Below are positions 1 through 9,776 of a stretch of DNA of 14,765 nt, one piece after another. The position numbers and the translations under genes were made by a program. The stretch spans positions 1-14,765 of the forward strand of contig JNEM01014011.1 of assembly GCA_000697335.1 (NCBI GenBank), in the 5' to 3' direction. Numbering within the stretch: position 1 is the first letter of the stretch; each line of letters opens with the position of its first letter. The DNA is from Conidiobolus incongruus B7586 (lineage: Eukaryota > Entomophthoromycota > Entomophthoromycetes > Entomophthorales > Conidiobolaceae). The notes beneath the pieces were generated by a model. It did not search any database. It was not told the DNA's origin and saw only the letters and a list, made by a program, of their open reading frames with translations.

Positions 1-604
1 AAAAATATATATTAACAAATACAATTTTATTTTAGTTAAACGACTATTAAATCAATTTAATAATAATAATATAAATAAATTATAGATATATAAGTGTAAG
101 TTTAAATTAATTAATAAAATATAAATTAGATATTTTATAATTTAACAAAGGTATAGAAAAAAACTAGATTAATTATAGCTAAATTAAACTTATTAAAATA
201 TAACTAAAAATAAAAGTCTTTATAATAAATATTTATATTTAATAAATCTGAAATTTTATAATATAATCCTGTATTTAAAAAAAATAAGATTTTATATTAA
301 ATTAATCCTTTTTATAAATATTAATAAATAAATATTTTAAATATAAGTAAATATTAGTTATTATAATAAATTATAATAGTACATAGTTTTTTTATTTAAT
401 ATCTCAAGGAAAATTGATTAATAATTAATTATATATTAGTTTTTTAATATAGATTAAAAATACTTATTATTTTATATTATTATTATAAATTATATAAAAC
501 TAAAGCTATAAAACATTTAATATTAAAAAAAATTAGAGAAAGCTATTATATCTAGTATATTCACTTAATAATAACTTATATGATTATAAATATTTTAGAT
601 AATT
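1..604. repeat. Left copy of a diverged direct repeat (decayed repeated element)
   Basis: This stretch aligns, with small gaps, to about 14132-14765 in the same orientation. Three anchors show it: 218-230 matches 14346-14358, the 18-mer at 361-378 (TTATAATAAATTATAATA) matches 14496-14513, and the 18-mer at 572-589 matches 14733-14750. The offset drifts only from 14128 to 14161. Between anchors many differences are C/T or G/A. Composition is about 12% GC and rich in TpA. The copy is open at the window's left edge, so only an internal or 3' portion is seen. It is read as an old repeated element decayed by RIP-like mutation. Its family is unassigned and it is clearly broken. Confidence 0.7.
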
Positions 605-3125
605 AAAAAATTAGCTTGTAGGAAAAAATTCCTATAAACAGATTAAATTGATTTATAAAGTATTAAATTTTAGTTTTTAATAAAAAAATCTATTTTTTCA
701 CTGTTAGAAGCTTGCCAAAAGTATTAATTTTATTATTTTATTAAAATATATATATCTTTTATTAATTTATTTATTTAGTTTTAATTTTAAAATTTTACTA
801 TTATTTAATTTCTACATTAATAAGTACTTTATTTTATAATGATTATTTGAATAATCTAGATAAAGTTATGATTAAAATAAATTTACTAGGTATATCAAAT
901 TCAAAATAGATAATTTATTATTATATATGATATTTATTGTATTATAGTTAAAAGAATATTTTAAATGTAAAATAATATTATATTTATTTAACAATAAGGT
1001 ATTTATTTCTTAATTATTATATAAGAATTGAAGTAATTATTATTAATAAAATAATTCATATTTTCTATTAAATTTATTTAGGAAAAAGATATCCTTCAAA
1101 CTCTAAAAAAGCAAATAAAAAATCAATTTATAAATCGTTCATTAAAAGACTATAAATATTAAAGCTATATTATAATAAGATAGGTAATAGAGAAAATAAT
1201 TATAATATTAAATACTATCTTAAAATCTTTATAAATATTAATATTATGGCAAATATTAAATAATTTTATGGCCAATTTTATAAATATAATGAATATTAGA
1301 TTTAATTCGATATATAAATATAAATGCAATTAACTATATTTTGACTATATAAGTATTCATAATTTTATATATAAACTTGTTTTCTGGATGATTTTCAACG
1401 GTTTTGATACATTTACTTTTATATTAGACTATTAAATATATATATGGTTATCTCCAAAAATTATCAATTATAATATATTTTTATTAATTTTATTAATATC
1501 AACTTATATTTTGAATTTGAGATACTCTAATCTTAGTATAAATATAGTTGAATATATATTAAATTATTTCTATATTTCAAAATTACAATGTAATATTTTA
1601 CTCTTAATATTGAAATATAACTAATAACATATTAATTTATAAAAAAATAAAAATCTTTCTTATTGATGCTATATTAAATATCTTAATATTATTTTATAAT
1701 GAGTATAATTTATGTCTGAGTTAGATAATAAATTTGGTCATTTATTTATAATTCAATAAATAAATACTTAATATTATTCAAATAGCTGTTAATCATATTT
1801 TTATACTTAAGTCCATTGAAAATGAAGTTTAACCTTGATAATTTTGGTCAATTAAAATTTTATTGGTATAATTAAAATAAACATTAAATATATATTAAAA
1901 ATCTATCATAAAGGCTTAAATTTTTACTCTCGATATACTATACAGAGTAAAAGCTAATTATCTTCAAATTTATTAATATATTAATATTGTTGCTTACTTC
2001 CTTGATTTTAGTGACTATTTTCTTTTTGTCAAATGATTTAATAATATCTATAAGTTAAAAAATAAAATTTATTAAAAGTTGAATTTAAATATTATACAGT
2101 ACATAATTGATTACAAAAACTATTTTCTATACATATATATTATATAAAATTACATTTATAATTAATCAAAAATAATTTGATATATTATTCAATATTTAAT
2201 ATACCTCACGTGAATATATTTATTAATAATATAAATTTATGGATGGGTACATGATGAAAATAATAATTTATTATCTATAATATACTATTAATAAACAGAG
2301 AAAAAATATATTTGGAAATAAAAAAGTTTTAAAATTAATATAAAATAGTTTTGAGGTTTCAATATTATTAAGAAAATCATCAAACCTAACTAATATGTAT
2401 CTATAAATAAAAAGATAGAAAAATAACCATTTGAATAAGAAGTGAATTTAATTAATCATCAAAGGATTATAATTACTTAATATTGGGGGAATTTGATATT
2501 TAAAATAAACTTGAATATGTTGTTAAAATACTAAAATTAAATAAATCAAGTTTGAATACTATTTAAAAATAACTTATTGAGGATTTTCAAATTGATTTAT
2601 TTAAATTTGATTAATTTATGATAGATTTTCTTACATTTTTTTAAAGAGTATTGGAAAATAACACATATAAGCCTTAACTTTATTCTTTTCTAAGGTATTA
2701 TTAATTAAATTGGTTTTCAAGATCATATAACAAATGTTGCAATTTACGGATATGAAATTGAATTAAACAAATTATATGTTAAGTGATTTATAGCATTCAT
2801 TGAAAACATAATATTAAATATAATATTTAAACTCGTCTTAATATCTTTTTTAAGTAATATACAAATTCCAATTATGGAAATGGATCAGTAAGTATGATGT
2901 CCTATATTAGCTAATTTTATTTAAATAAATCTTGTTAATTTTTGATGAAATTTCACTTGAAATTAAAAATTTTGTGATATTTAAAATAAAAATAGATTAA
3001 AAAAATAATGATTTAATGAGATCATTATGTAACGGGCCAAGTTTTATGCAAATTCTACAGTTCCTCGAATATGCAATACGCCTAAATATACATCCGAAAT
3101 ATTGGAAAATAGTGAAATCAGTGTG
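605..3125. other. AT-rich spacer upstream of gene A, no intact gene seen
   Basis: The first kilobase (to about 1700) is as AT-rich as the left repeat and may be its continuation, but no second copy in the window can confirm this. From about 1700 GC rises towards 20%, similar to the spacers between the genes. No tRNA, long reading frame or clear splice-containing gene is seen. One stop-poor stretch at 2709-2891 is listed separately. The last 100 bases before the TATA box are richer in G and C than the rest and probably form the proximal promoter of gene A. Confidence 0.5.
2709..2891 (+). other. Possible remnant of coding sequence
   Basis: In one plus-strand frame this interval has far fewer stops than expected for DNA of this composition, and part of its translation (residues such as GFQDHITNVAIYGYE) is less biased towards Lys, Asn and Ile than its surroundings. 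It has no convincing start, promoter or splice sites and matches no family I recognise. A chance opening in AT-rich DNA is quite possible. It is unrelated to the four array genes. Confidence 0.15.
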
Positions 3126-3134
3126 TATATAAAG
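3126..3134 (+). promoter_or_regulatory. TATA box of gene A
   Basis: TATATAAAG lies 63 bases before the ATG of gene A. Genes C and D have the identical nonamer at nearly the same distance and gene B has TATAAAAG, so the element is conserved across the array even though the spacers are not. Function is inferred from position and conservation. TA-rich words are common here, but the trailing AAAG and the spacing are not random. Confidence 0.6.
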
Positions 3135-3188
3135 TGAATTATTCTTAAACAAATCTATCATTCAAGGCTCTGATTAAAAATATTAATA

Positions 3189-3686
3189 ATGATTGGTATC
3201 AAATCTTCTTTAATCTTACTTGCTCAAGGTCTCTCAGCTTTGACATATGCACCATCTCCTACTACCACTACAACTTCACCATCTTATCCAACCTCTGCTC
3301 CAACTGGATGTCCTGTTTTTACTTATGAAAAAGTCAATATTACTTCGCCCAATTTGATCAAAACTGGCGAACCTTTTACCATCACTTGGAAGTCCGACAA
3401 ACCAGATCCCAAAAAGAACCATACTGAAGCTCGTGTCGAATTATGGGCCATGAATGCTGGTCCTGTTAATTCTCCAATGATCGACTTCAAATCCGATCGC
3501 TTATTCGATACTAACAACTTCACCTACAACTTCCCAACTAGATATGTGAATGCTACCACCAAGGGAGGACCTATTATTTGGCAATTGGGTGTCTTTGTCT
3601 ATAGTACCTATTTCGATCGTAATACCACTGATCTTGAATCATGGAACTTACCTTACTATGGTTTACAGAGAGTTAAATTTCATTAA
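3189..3686 (+). CDS. Gene A: small secreted Kre9/Knh1-like glycoprotein
   Basis: This encodes a 165-residue protein in one exon. Residues 1 to about 17-20 are a signal peptide (basic Lys5, then a leucine-rich core). Residues 20-40 are a Pro/Ser/Thr linker with a run of five Thr. A single Cys41 precedes the domain at about 49-163. That domain opens with NITSPNLIKTGEPFTITW, which fits the I-x-x-P...G...I-x-W start of the Kre9/Knh1 N-terminal (Ig-like) domain. Five N-glycosylation sequons are at N50, N77, N110, N121 and N145. There is no C-terminal hydrophobic tail, so no GPI anchor; known Kre9 proteins are longer, at about 270 aa. The ATG is the first after the TATA box. The first 40 residues equal gene D's, while the mature domain is nearly that of gene B. 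A cell-wall or extracellular role is inferred and the ligand is unknown. The gene is near certain; the family assignment is moderate. Confidence 0.88.
   Translation: MIGIKSSLILLAQGLSALTYAPSPTTTTTSPSYPTSAPTGCPVFTYEKVNITSPNLIKTGEPFTITWKSDKPDPKKNHTEARVELWAMNAGPVNSPMIDFKSDRLFDTNNFTYNFPTRYVNATTKGGPIIWQLGVFVYSTYFDRNTTDLESWNLPYYGLQRVKFH
3250..3284 (+). repeat. CACCATCT direct repeats in the linker of gene A
   Basis: Two copies of CACCATCT (3250-3257 and 3277-3284) lie 27 bases apart and bracket the Thr-rich linker codons. Gene D keeps the same pair. Gene C has a single copy and lacks exactly the 27 bases between, which marks these repeats as the likely endpoints of that deletion. Confidence 0.8.
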
Positions 3687-3696
3687 ACCAATTCAA

Positions 3697-3702
3697 AATA
3701 AA
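3697..3702 (+). terminator. Putative poly(A) signal of gene A
   Basis: AATAAA begins 11 bases after the stop codon. Similar hexamers follow genes B, C and D within about 40 bases. In such AT-rich DNA the word is frequent, so only its repeated placement supports a role. Confidence 0.35.
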
Positions 3703-4482
3703 ATGTGAATTTAACCAATTTTAAACTAATATTATTCCTTTTAAATTCTAAACTATATATTATCATTTTTGAAAGTCATTCTGAATTATATCATTTGATA
3801 ATGTTTCATTATCAATTCTCTATTTCATGTGATAAGTAACTTTATATTAAATGAACAGTTTAAATTATAATGAAATATATAAAATATTAATATTTTAAGA
3901 ATATAATTTTATTAACTATATTCTCAACAGCTCTGTATACTTTATAATATCTATACCTCTCTTTTGAATGTTTAAAATAACTCAACTTTTACATTCCTAA
4001 AAATGATTTATTAGAGCTTTTAATATAGCTATTAGATGTTCAAATTACAAAGTATTCTTTCAAGAATAATAATTTGATATTAAAAAGTCGAGATATAAAA
4101 ATTAACATCCATATACATATATTTTATAAGATTTTTTAATAATTTCAAGTTCAATCTTGATTTAAATATTAATTTTCATTTATAAAAAATCTTTATTCTA
4201 TTTAAACTATTTATAAATAATTTGATATTAATAAATTAAAAATAACTTAATTAATCCAATGTGATATTTTTGGAAAATTTTATAATTAATTTAAACTACA
4301 AAATAAAAAAATACATTTTTCATAATATTATAGTTAATAAAAAGTATATATTTAATGGAAATAATTATATAACTTTAATCAATAATACGCTGCAAAAACG
4401 AAAGTGGCAAGATAAAATCAAATGAATTGAAATAATAATATAGGATATAAGTAATGGATAAATTGGTTCAAAGGTATTTATT

Positions 4483-4680
4483 CATTTGGATATGATAGAG
4501 CAACTTGATCCAAATAATTATTATAACAGGTCATTATCTTGCGAAATGACTGGATTAACTTTTCAAACTCACTTACAAACCATACATCGTGAATAAAATG
4601 TAGTTAATGTCAAATAATATGATTCTATTCTTTTTGAAAAAAAAGATCCAATTGCATACCTAGAAATGATGTTTATTGGT
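4483..4680 (+). other. Possible remnant of coding sequence
   Basis: A patch clearly richer in GC than its surroundings. One plus-strand frame reads protein-like (residues such as MIEQLDPNNYYNRSLSCEMT) with a mixed composition including Cys, Met, Gln and Thr, and it has fewer stops than expected. No family is recognised, it is not one of the array proteins, and it is broken. It may be the remains of a host gene or of a mobile element. The signal could still be chance. Confidence 0.25.
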
Positions 4681-5537
4681 TAATTTTCAGTGAAAAACTA
4701 CAATTATTTGTAAAAAAAATAAATTAAATGAAATATATTAAACAAAAGTCAAAGTATACTTAATAATTCTTAAATATTCAGTATATTTTTAGTAAATTGA
4801 AAAAATATTTGAATTAATAAAACAAATCACATATTTTTTCTAATTAAAATATTAAATTAGGTAATAAATAAAATCTTTTATTATTTGAACACAGTAAAAA
4901 TTAAATTATTAGGAAAAAATACTGCATCTAAATATTTGATTAAACTGTAATAGATTCTAAAATCATCTTATACTGCTAAATTTGATTATATTGTCAGTTC
5001 TTTTATTTAAAAAATCTGTACTATGAATATATATTTTAGGAGGGTTTTTGTAGTTCCTATAAAATAAATCTGATTAATTGGTAGATTAATTCAAACAAAA
5101 AGCACATTGCATTTTTCATTAAACAATGGTTTTAGTCGTAAAGGTATCTCCAAGCCTCACATTTTTTTCAATAACTGAGTAGAATTTAGTATACTACATA
5201 TTCAGTTTATATAAAGGTATTTTAGTCATCACTCTATTATATATAATTGGCACTTTATTTTTTATATTTTCTAACCAAATCTAATCAACCTAACTATAAA
5301 ATAAAATATAAATATTAAAAACATTTTAGTTTTAATATTCTGATATTCATAAATTCATCATAAGCTGATATTGAATTTCAAAAATTAAGGCAAATATATT
5401 TCAATTACCAATGAAAATAATTCAAAGGTTTATAATTAAGTTCTGTGAGGTAAAAATAAATTCAAGGCAGATTATACTTATACAGTGTGTTGCACAAAGT
5501 AGTAAAAGTAGAATAATTTTTTATATTATTATTTGTT

Positions 5538-5554
5538 TATATATATATATATAT
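5538..5554. repeat. TA microsatellite
   Basis: An uninterrupted alternating TA run of 17 bases, ended by TCTG. It is one of several such runs in the spacers and has no visible link to a gene. Confidence 0.8.
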
Positions 5555-5943
5555 CTGTAGTATTGTTAATAAATACTAATCATGCAAATATCTCATATTA
5601 AATATTTCATATTTTTACTATTCACAGAAATATGATTTGAATATATATTTTACTTCATGAAGTCTAGTGTTAAAAACTTAAATTAGACTACTAAATACCT
5701 GAATATAGTTTTTAAGATAAGTTCTAAAGCTATCAGAAACACACCTTGTATTAAATTAGCAAATCTTAGTAATTTTATTCAATTTTAATTGTTTATTTAT
5801 CTGATTATATTTTAAACTTCAATAAAGTTTGTTATCTCTTGATTCAACATTTATTTAATCAAAATAACAAAACTAAAAACAACTGCTATCCAGATGTTAA
5901 TTGAATTTCAATAATATTAGGTCGAAATATACTTTCCTCGACT

Positions 5944-6165
5944 GACATAAATATTTTTTCAAATACATCCATCAAATTGTCAAAAAATCATCCATAAACT
6001 CCTAAAGGTTACACTGTGTCCTTATTATTTGTCCTAAATTATATGATATGATCGATTCAGACAATATCTATCTTAATCAAGCTCAATGTGATATATTAGC
6101 TTATCCTAGTACTAGCTTCATAATTATTTTTCAAATTCAGAACTATCATATATATATATATATAT
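5944..6165 (+). other. Possible remnant of coding sequence
   Basis: One plus-strand frame is almost free of stops for some 70 codons in a patch of higher GC, with a mixed composition (for example DSDNIYLNQAQCDILAYPS). The downstream end runs into a TA microsatellite. No start, promoter or family is recognisable. It resembles the 4483-4680 patch in character, but the two cannot be aligned convincingly. Chance remains a serious alternative. Confidence 0.2.
6148..6165. repeat. TA microsatellite
   Basis: An uninterrupted alternating AT run of 18 bases, at the end of the stop-poor patch described at 5944-6165. Confidence 0.8.
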
Positions 6166-6626
6166 CTTAATGAACCAAGCTTTTCAAACACTTTAAAAAA
6201 AACTATTCATTGATAACTTCAATCAAATGATTTATATATTTGAATTTTGTTATTACCAAATTATAGTAATTCATATGATTATATATTCATTTAGTTTTAA
6301 ACTTATTAATAATATTATAATATTCATTTCGAATTTGGATATTTTCATAATTGGAAAGTCACATTAAATTTTGACAAATTACTAAAAATAGATCAATTTA
6401 TTGGATATTATTAAAACATTGAAAACTTATATTTTCTTAGTTGAAATCAAGAATTAAATAAAATAATTGGATAATTTAAAAAGACATTGGTTCTTTTAGC
6501 AAGCTAATTTTATAATGAGAGATTTTTGTTTTATATTTAGTTACACAAATTATTTTTTGAGAATTGCGATGTTGTAATGCTTGTAAAAAGATGATACATT
6601 ATTTATGTTGGATATAAATTAAAAAG

Positions 6627-6634
6627 TATAAAAG
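6627..6634 (+). promoter_or_regulatory. TATA box of gene B
   Basis: TATAAAAG lies 58 bases before the ATG. It differs from the TATATAAAG of the other three genes, and the leader after it shows no similarity to theirs. Gene B's whole 5' side therefore has a separate history from its mature domain. Confidence 0.55.
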
Positions 6635-6684
6635 ATCTATTGACTAACTAGTTATATTTTTTCTAATTTGCATTTTTCGATATC

Positions 6685-7179
6685 ATGGTGTGTTTAAAAA
6701 GTTCTTTATTTTTAGTTGCTCAAACCTTAGGTGTTTTTGGTCTCACTCATTACCCTGAATTCGACTCTATTCCTCCTATTCCTTTACCCACTCCAACTGG
6801 ATGTCCTGTTTTTACTTATGAAAAAGTCAATATTACTTCGCCCAATTTGATCAAAGCTAGCGAACCTTTTACCATCACCTGGAAGTCTGACAAACCAGAT
6901 CCCAAAAAGAACCATACTGAAGCTCGTGTCGAATTATGGGCCATGAATGCTGGTCCTGTTAATTCTCCAATGATCGATTTCAAATCCGATCGCTTATTCG
7001 ATACTAATAACATCACCTACATTTTCCCAACTAGATATGTGAATGCTACCACCAAGGGAGGACCTATTATTTGGCAATTGGGTGTCTTTGTCTATAGTAC
7101 CTATTTCGATCGTAATACCACTGATCTTGAATCATGGAACTTACCTTACTATGGTTTACAAAGAGTTAAATTTCATTAG
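6685..7179 (+). CDS. Gene B: secreted Kre9/Knh1-like glycoprotein with a divergent signal peptide
   Basis: This encodes a 164-residue, single-exon paralogue. Residues 1 to about 20 form a signal peptide that keeps only a KSSL-x-L-x-AQ-x-L pattern in common with A, C and D and contains an extra Cys3. The linker (about 21-38) is rich in Pro, Ile and acidic or aromatic residues and lacks the Thr run. From Thr37-Gly-Cys-Pro onward the protein is nearly that of gene A: only four residues differ (A58/S59 for T/G, I110 for F, I113 for N). Sequons are at N49, N76, N109, N120 and N144. It ends in VKFH with no membrane or GPI tail. Nucleotide identity with gene A jumps to about 97% at about 6791 and stops just after the last codon, which implies conversion of the domain alone. 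A different leader and signal peptide may mean different expression or processing. Function is inferred, as for gene A. Confidence 0.87.
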   Translation: MVCLKSSLFLVAQTLGVFGLTHYPEFDSIPPIPLPTPTGCPVFTYEKVNITSPNLIKASEPFTITWKSDKPDPKKNHTEARVELWAMNAGPVNSPMIDFKSDRLFDTNNITYIFPTRYVNATTKGGPIIWQLGVFVYSTYFDRNTTDLESWNLPYYGLQRVKFH

Positions 7180-7219
7180 ATAAATTTTAAATATTATTTT
7201 TGACCTTGAATAAGATTCA

Positions 7220-7225
7220 AATAAA
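7220..7225 (+). terminator. Putative poly(A) signal of gene B
   Basis: AATAAA lies about 40 bases after the TAG stop. It is the only one of the four genes ended by TAG. Support is positional only. Confidence 0.3.
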
Positions 7226-9698
7226 ACCAATTGTTAGACCCACAAATATGAGATATGAACATCATTACTAATCATACAATTGATGTATAGTCCTAATTGA
7301 TCCATTCTATTCTATATTTCAATCTTATACACCTAGCTACTCAATACAGTAATGGAGATAATTACTGATTACAAATCAATTGTTACTCCTTTTTAACTTC
7401 AATTCAGTATAAATACCATTCTTATTATTCACTTAATAAACAAGATCAGATTTAGCTGAATCCTCATAAATTACTTTTCCAATCCTATATCTTCAATCCT
7501 AACACAATTAATTTTTCCAAAGTTTTTTTTTCTATTTTTTATATGCTATTAGTCATTTTCTATTTCAATATGTGAATTGGTTATCAACAAAATCAGTAAT
7601 CCACACTATATTGCTCAATTAATACTATGAATTCATTGTATGATAGTCTACATATAAATATTGAAAATATGTATTATTGATCAATAGCTTTACACATTAG
7701 AGGTTAGGCTATATTTCTTCCAAATCAATTTCAAAGCGATTGCTTTTATTCATGTTTCTTTCTATTTTAATGTGTAACTTTATATTTGTGATATCTTGAT
7801 TAAGATGATCTATACTTGAATATATATTTAGGAGCCAAAATTTTATACTCTTAAAATAGAATATACTTTGTATTCTGTTAACTTGAATTTCTCATGTTAC
7901 AACTTTACCTGACAATTTTTATTCATATTCTATTCAATATAAAATTATAAACATTAAACATAAAATGGTTATTTTATAAAATTAATTGAAATATTTCAAG
8001 ATTGTTTATTGGCTTAGGTTCCAATAATAACACTAATATGCTATAAATAACTAAGTATTATATTTTGAAAAGTATGGTTCAGTACTCATAAAATTCAGTA
8101 AATATATTTTTCTTTGAACAAATTATGCATGATTTTGAGATATGAAAAGTTAATCTTGTTAAATAATAATAAATTACAATGTAATATTAATTTATACAAA
8201 AATTAACATATAAATTAATGTAGTTCTTGATTTGTGATATTGTTCTTAATGATGATGAGAATATCATTATGTAAAGCTCTAGTGGATTAGCCGCGTTATC
8301 TCTGGTAATAAATCAAATGAGCTTCCTTTAAAATTGAAGATTGGATTGATTTTGACTCTAGTTTTAGGTGGAAACATTGTAAAATGATCATAAAGATACA
8401 AATTTTAGAGTTTATTAAAATTTTAGGTTTTATCTGTTAGAGAATGACTTTGTTTAATTTATATAATAAATGAGTAGTTGAATGAATATACAATTAACCA
8501 AATAGCAGCCTCCAAAGAGATAATTTTTAAGTAAATCATATTAGTAAATTAACTTCGCTCATTTGTTGGGGATTGGAAAATATATGTTTATATATTTCTG
8601 AGAAGCTGAACTAGGAACCAATTGTGAATTCTGTAATTATATGCATATTGGGAAAATTGACTTAAAGCAATTTGCTGATTTTATGTTTACAGAATTTGTT
8701 TTAGGCTCACTCATCAATCCAATATATATTTCGATGGTATTGTATATACTGGATAATTTTGGAAAATATATTAATAAAATTTGATCATATATATTGAAGT
8801 GATGATCAATCCGAAAATTTTTTATAGATACCAATTAAATATTGAAAATTGGTATTCATACATCTTAGTTATAAAATTAGATGAAAAATACAATAATTTG
8901 AATTCTAAAAAATTTTAATGATTCATTATTTAATGTAGTATTGTTGCATTTCAAAAATTAATCATCCATCTTGATTGGATACTTAAGCCAATACCATTTG
9001 TTAGATTATAACATTCACTGTATCGAGTATTTAAATAAGCTTATTAATAAATAGTTTACACTATCGTATTACGAGTACATTTCTAACAACCATCTTTATT
9101 CAAAAAACTTTATAAAACACAGCAGTATATAAACTTTATAAATATAAATAAATCACAATTAAAACCCCATTCTTAAGATTTATACTTTTCAATATAATTA
9201 CCTAATAAATTTAATATTTTGGATATCGAATATCAACCAAAGATTACTTTTCAATAAATTACTCTCACCTAAAATTAATTAATATTTTCTAATGATTTAA
9301 ATATCAATTATGATTTATATAAAAATATTCATAGCTTTGATATACATCATTATTGTATATTAAAAACTATATTTTTGGTATATATTTGGGTTGAATCTAA
9401 TGACAAGATATTTTGAATATAAATGTTCCAAGTGAATATGACCAACAATCTAGTATTCAATTTATTCTTTAAATTAAAAATGGATCCAAATTATACTTGT
9501 ATTATCTAATTCATGTGATCGAACCATATTCTAAATATACGAATCTATCAAATTGATGATAAAAATAGATTTCAACCCTAATTGGCTAAGTTTAAAATTT
9601 TTAATGCTCAATATTGAAATTATGTAGAGTAACTTAAAAAAGCTTAAGCAAGATTATGAATAAAATATAATGTTGTGTAGGTTTGCAAGAATGTTGAA
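7226..9698. other. Spacer between genes B and C, no intact gene seen
   Basis: About 2.5 kb of roughly 20% GC. It has no similarity to the neighbouring spacers that I can see. The only stretch with coding character is on the minus strand at about 8165-8834, listed separately. A GC-richer patch near 8275-8345 belongs to it. No tRNA, array-gene fragment or long simple repeat is seen. Confidence 0.5.
8165..8834 (-). pseudogene. Candidate decayed coding region on the minus strand
   Basis: Several minus-strand segments here are stop-poor and protein-like. A 65-codon open stretch at 8637-8834 can only start at TTG. A 32-codon ATG frame begins near 8378 and includes the residues PPKTRVKINPIFNFKG. 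Another open stretch lies in a neighbouring frame just downstream. The region is slightly richer in GC than its surroundings and includes the only CpG-rich spot of the spacer, near 8291-8294. No family is recognised. It is clearly broken and could be the remains of a host gene or of a mobile element. Parts of the pattern may be chance. Confidence 0.25.
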
Positions 9699-9707
9699 TA
9701 TATAAAG
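9699..9707 (+). promoter_or_regulatory. TATA box of gene C
   Basis: TATATAAAG lies 78 bases before the ATG, the longest such distance in the array. It is the same nonamer as in genes A and D. Confidence 0.6.
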
Positions 9708-9745
9708 GCCATTATTTTCAATTGATTTCATAATAAAACTAATTT

Positions 9746-9776
9746 AATATCTTAACATTCAATAATATTATTAATA
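9746..9776 (+). promoter_or_regulatory. Conserved 5' leader next to the start of gene C
   Basis: These 31 bases match 12525-12555 before gene D with one mismatch. Upstream of them the two regions stop aligning. Gene A keeps only the last eight bases (TATTAATA) and gene B none. The block may be under constraint as an untranslated leader, or simply mark the end of a conversion tract covering the 5' half of C and D. Confidence 0.6.

Larger units (their letters stand above)
3703..6626. other. Spacer between genes A and B, no intact gene seen
   Basis: About 2.9 kb of roughly 20% GC DNA. It shows no visible similarity to the other two spacers, so any tandem-duplication homology outside the genes has been lost. 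It holds two TA microsatellites and two weak candidate coding remnants (4483-4680 and 5944-6165), listed separately. A short ATG frame at 5126-5182 (18 codons) is too short to support as a gene. Confidence 0.5.

Noticed and set aside
3323-3523. Minus-strand open frame of about 66 codons inside gene A, with counterparts in genes B, C and D
   Set aside because: It is antisense to the most conserved coding block, so its recurrence follows from conservation of the plus-strand gene. It has no promoter or signal of its own.
5126-5182. Short ATG frame of 18 codons near a GC-richer patch
   Set aside because: It is too short, with no signal peptide, conserved motif or supporting promoter.
8637-8834. 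65-codon minus-strand frame as a standalone gene
   Set aside because: It can only begin at TTG, lacks promoter features and a recognisable domain, and is better treated as part of a possible decayed region.
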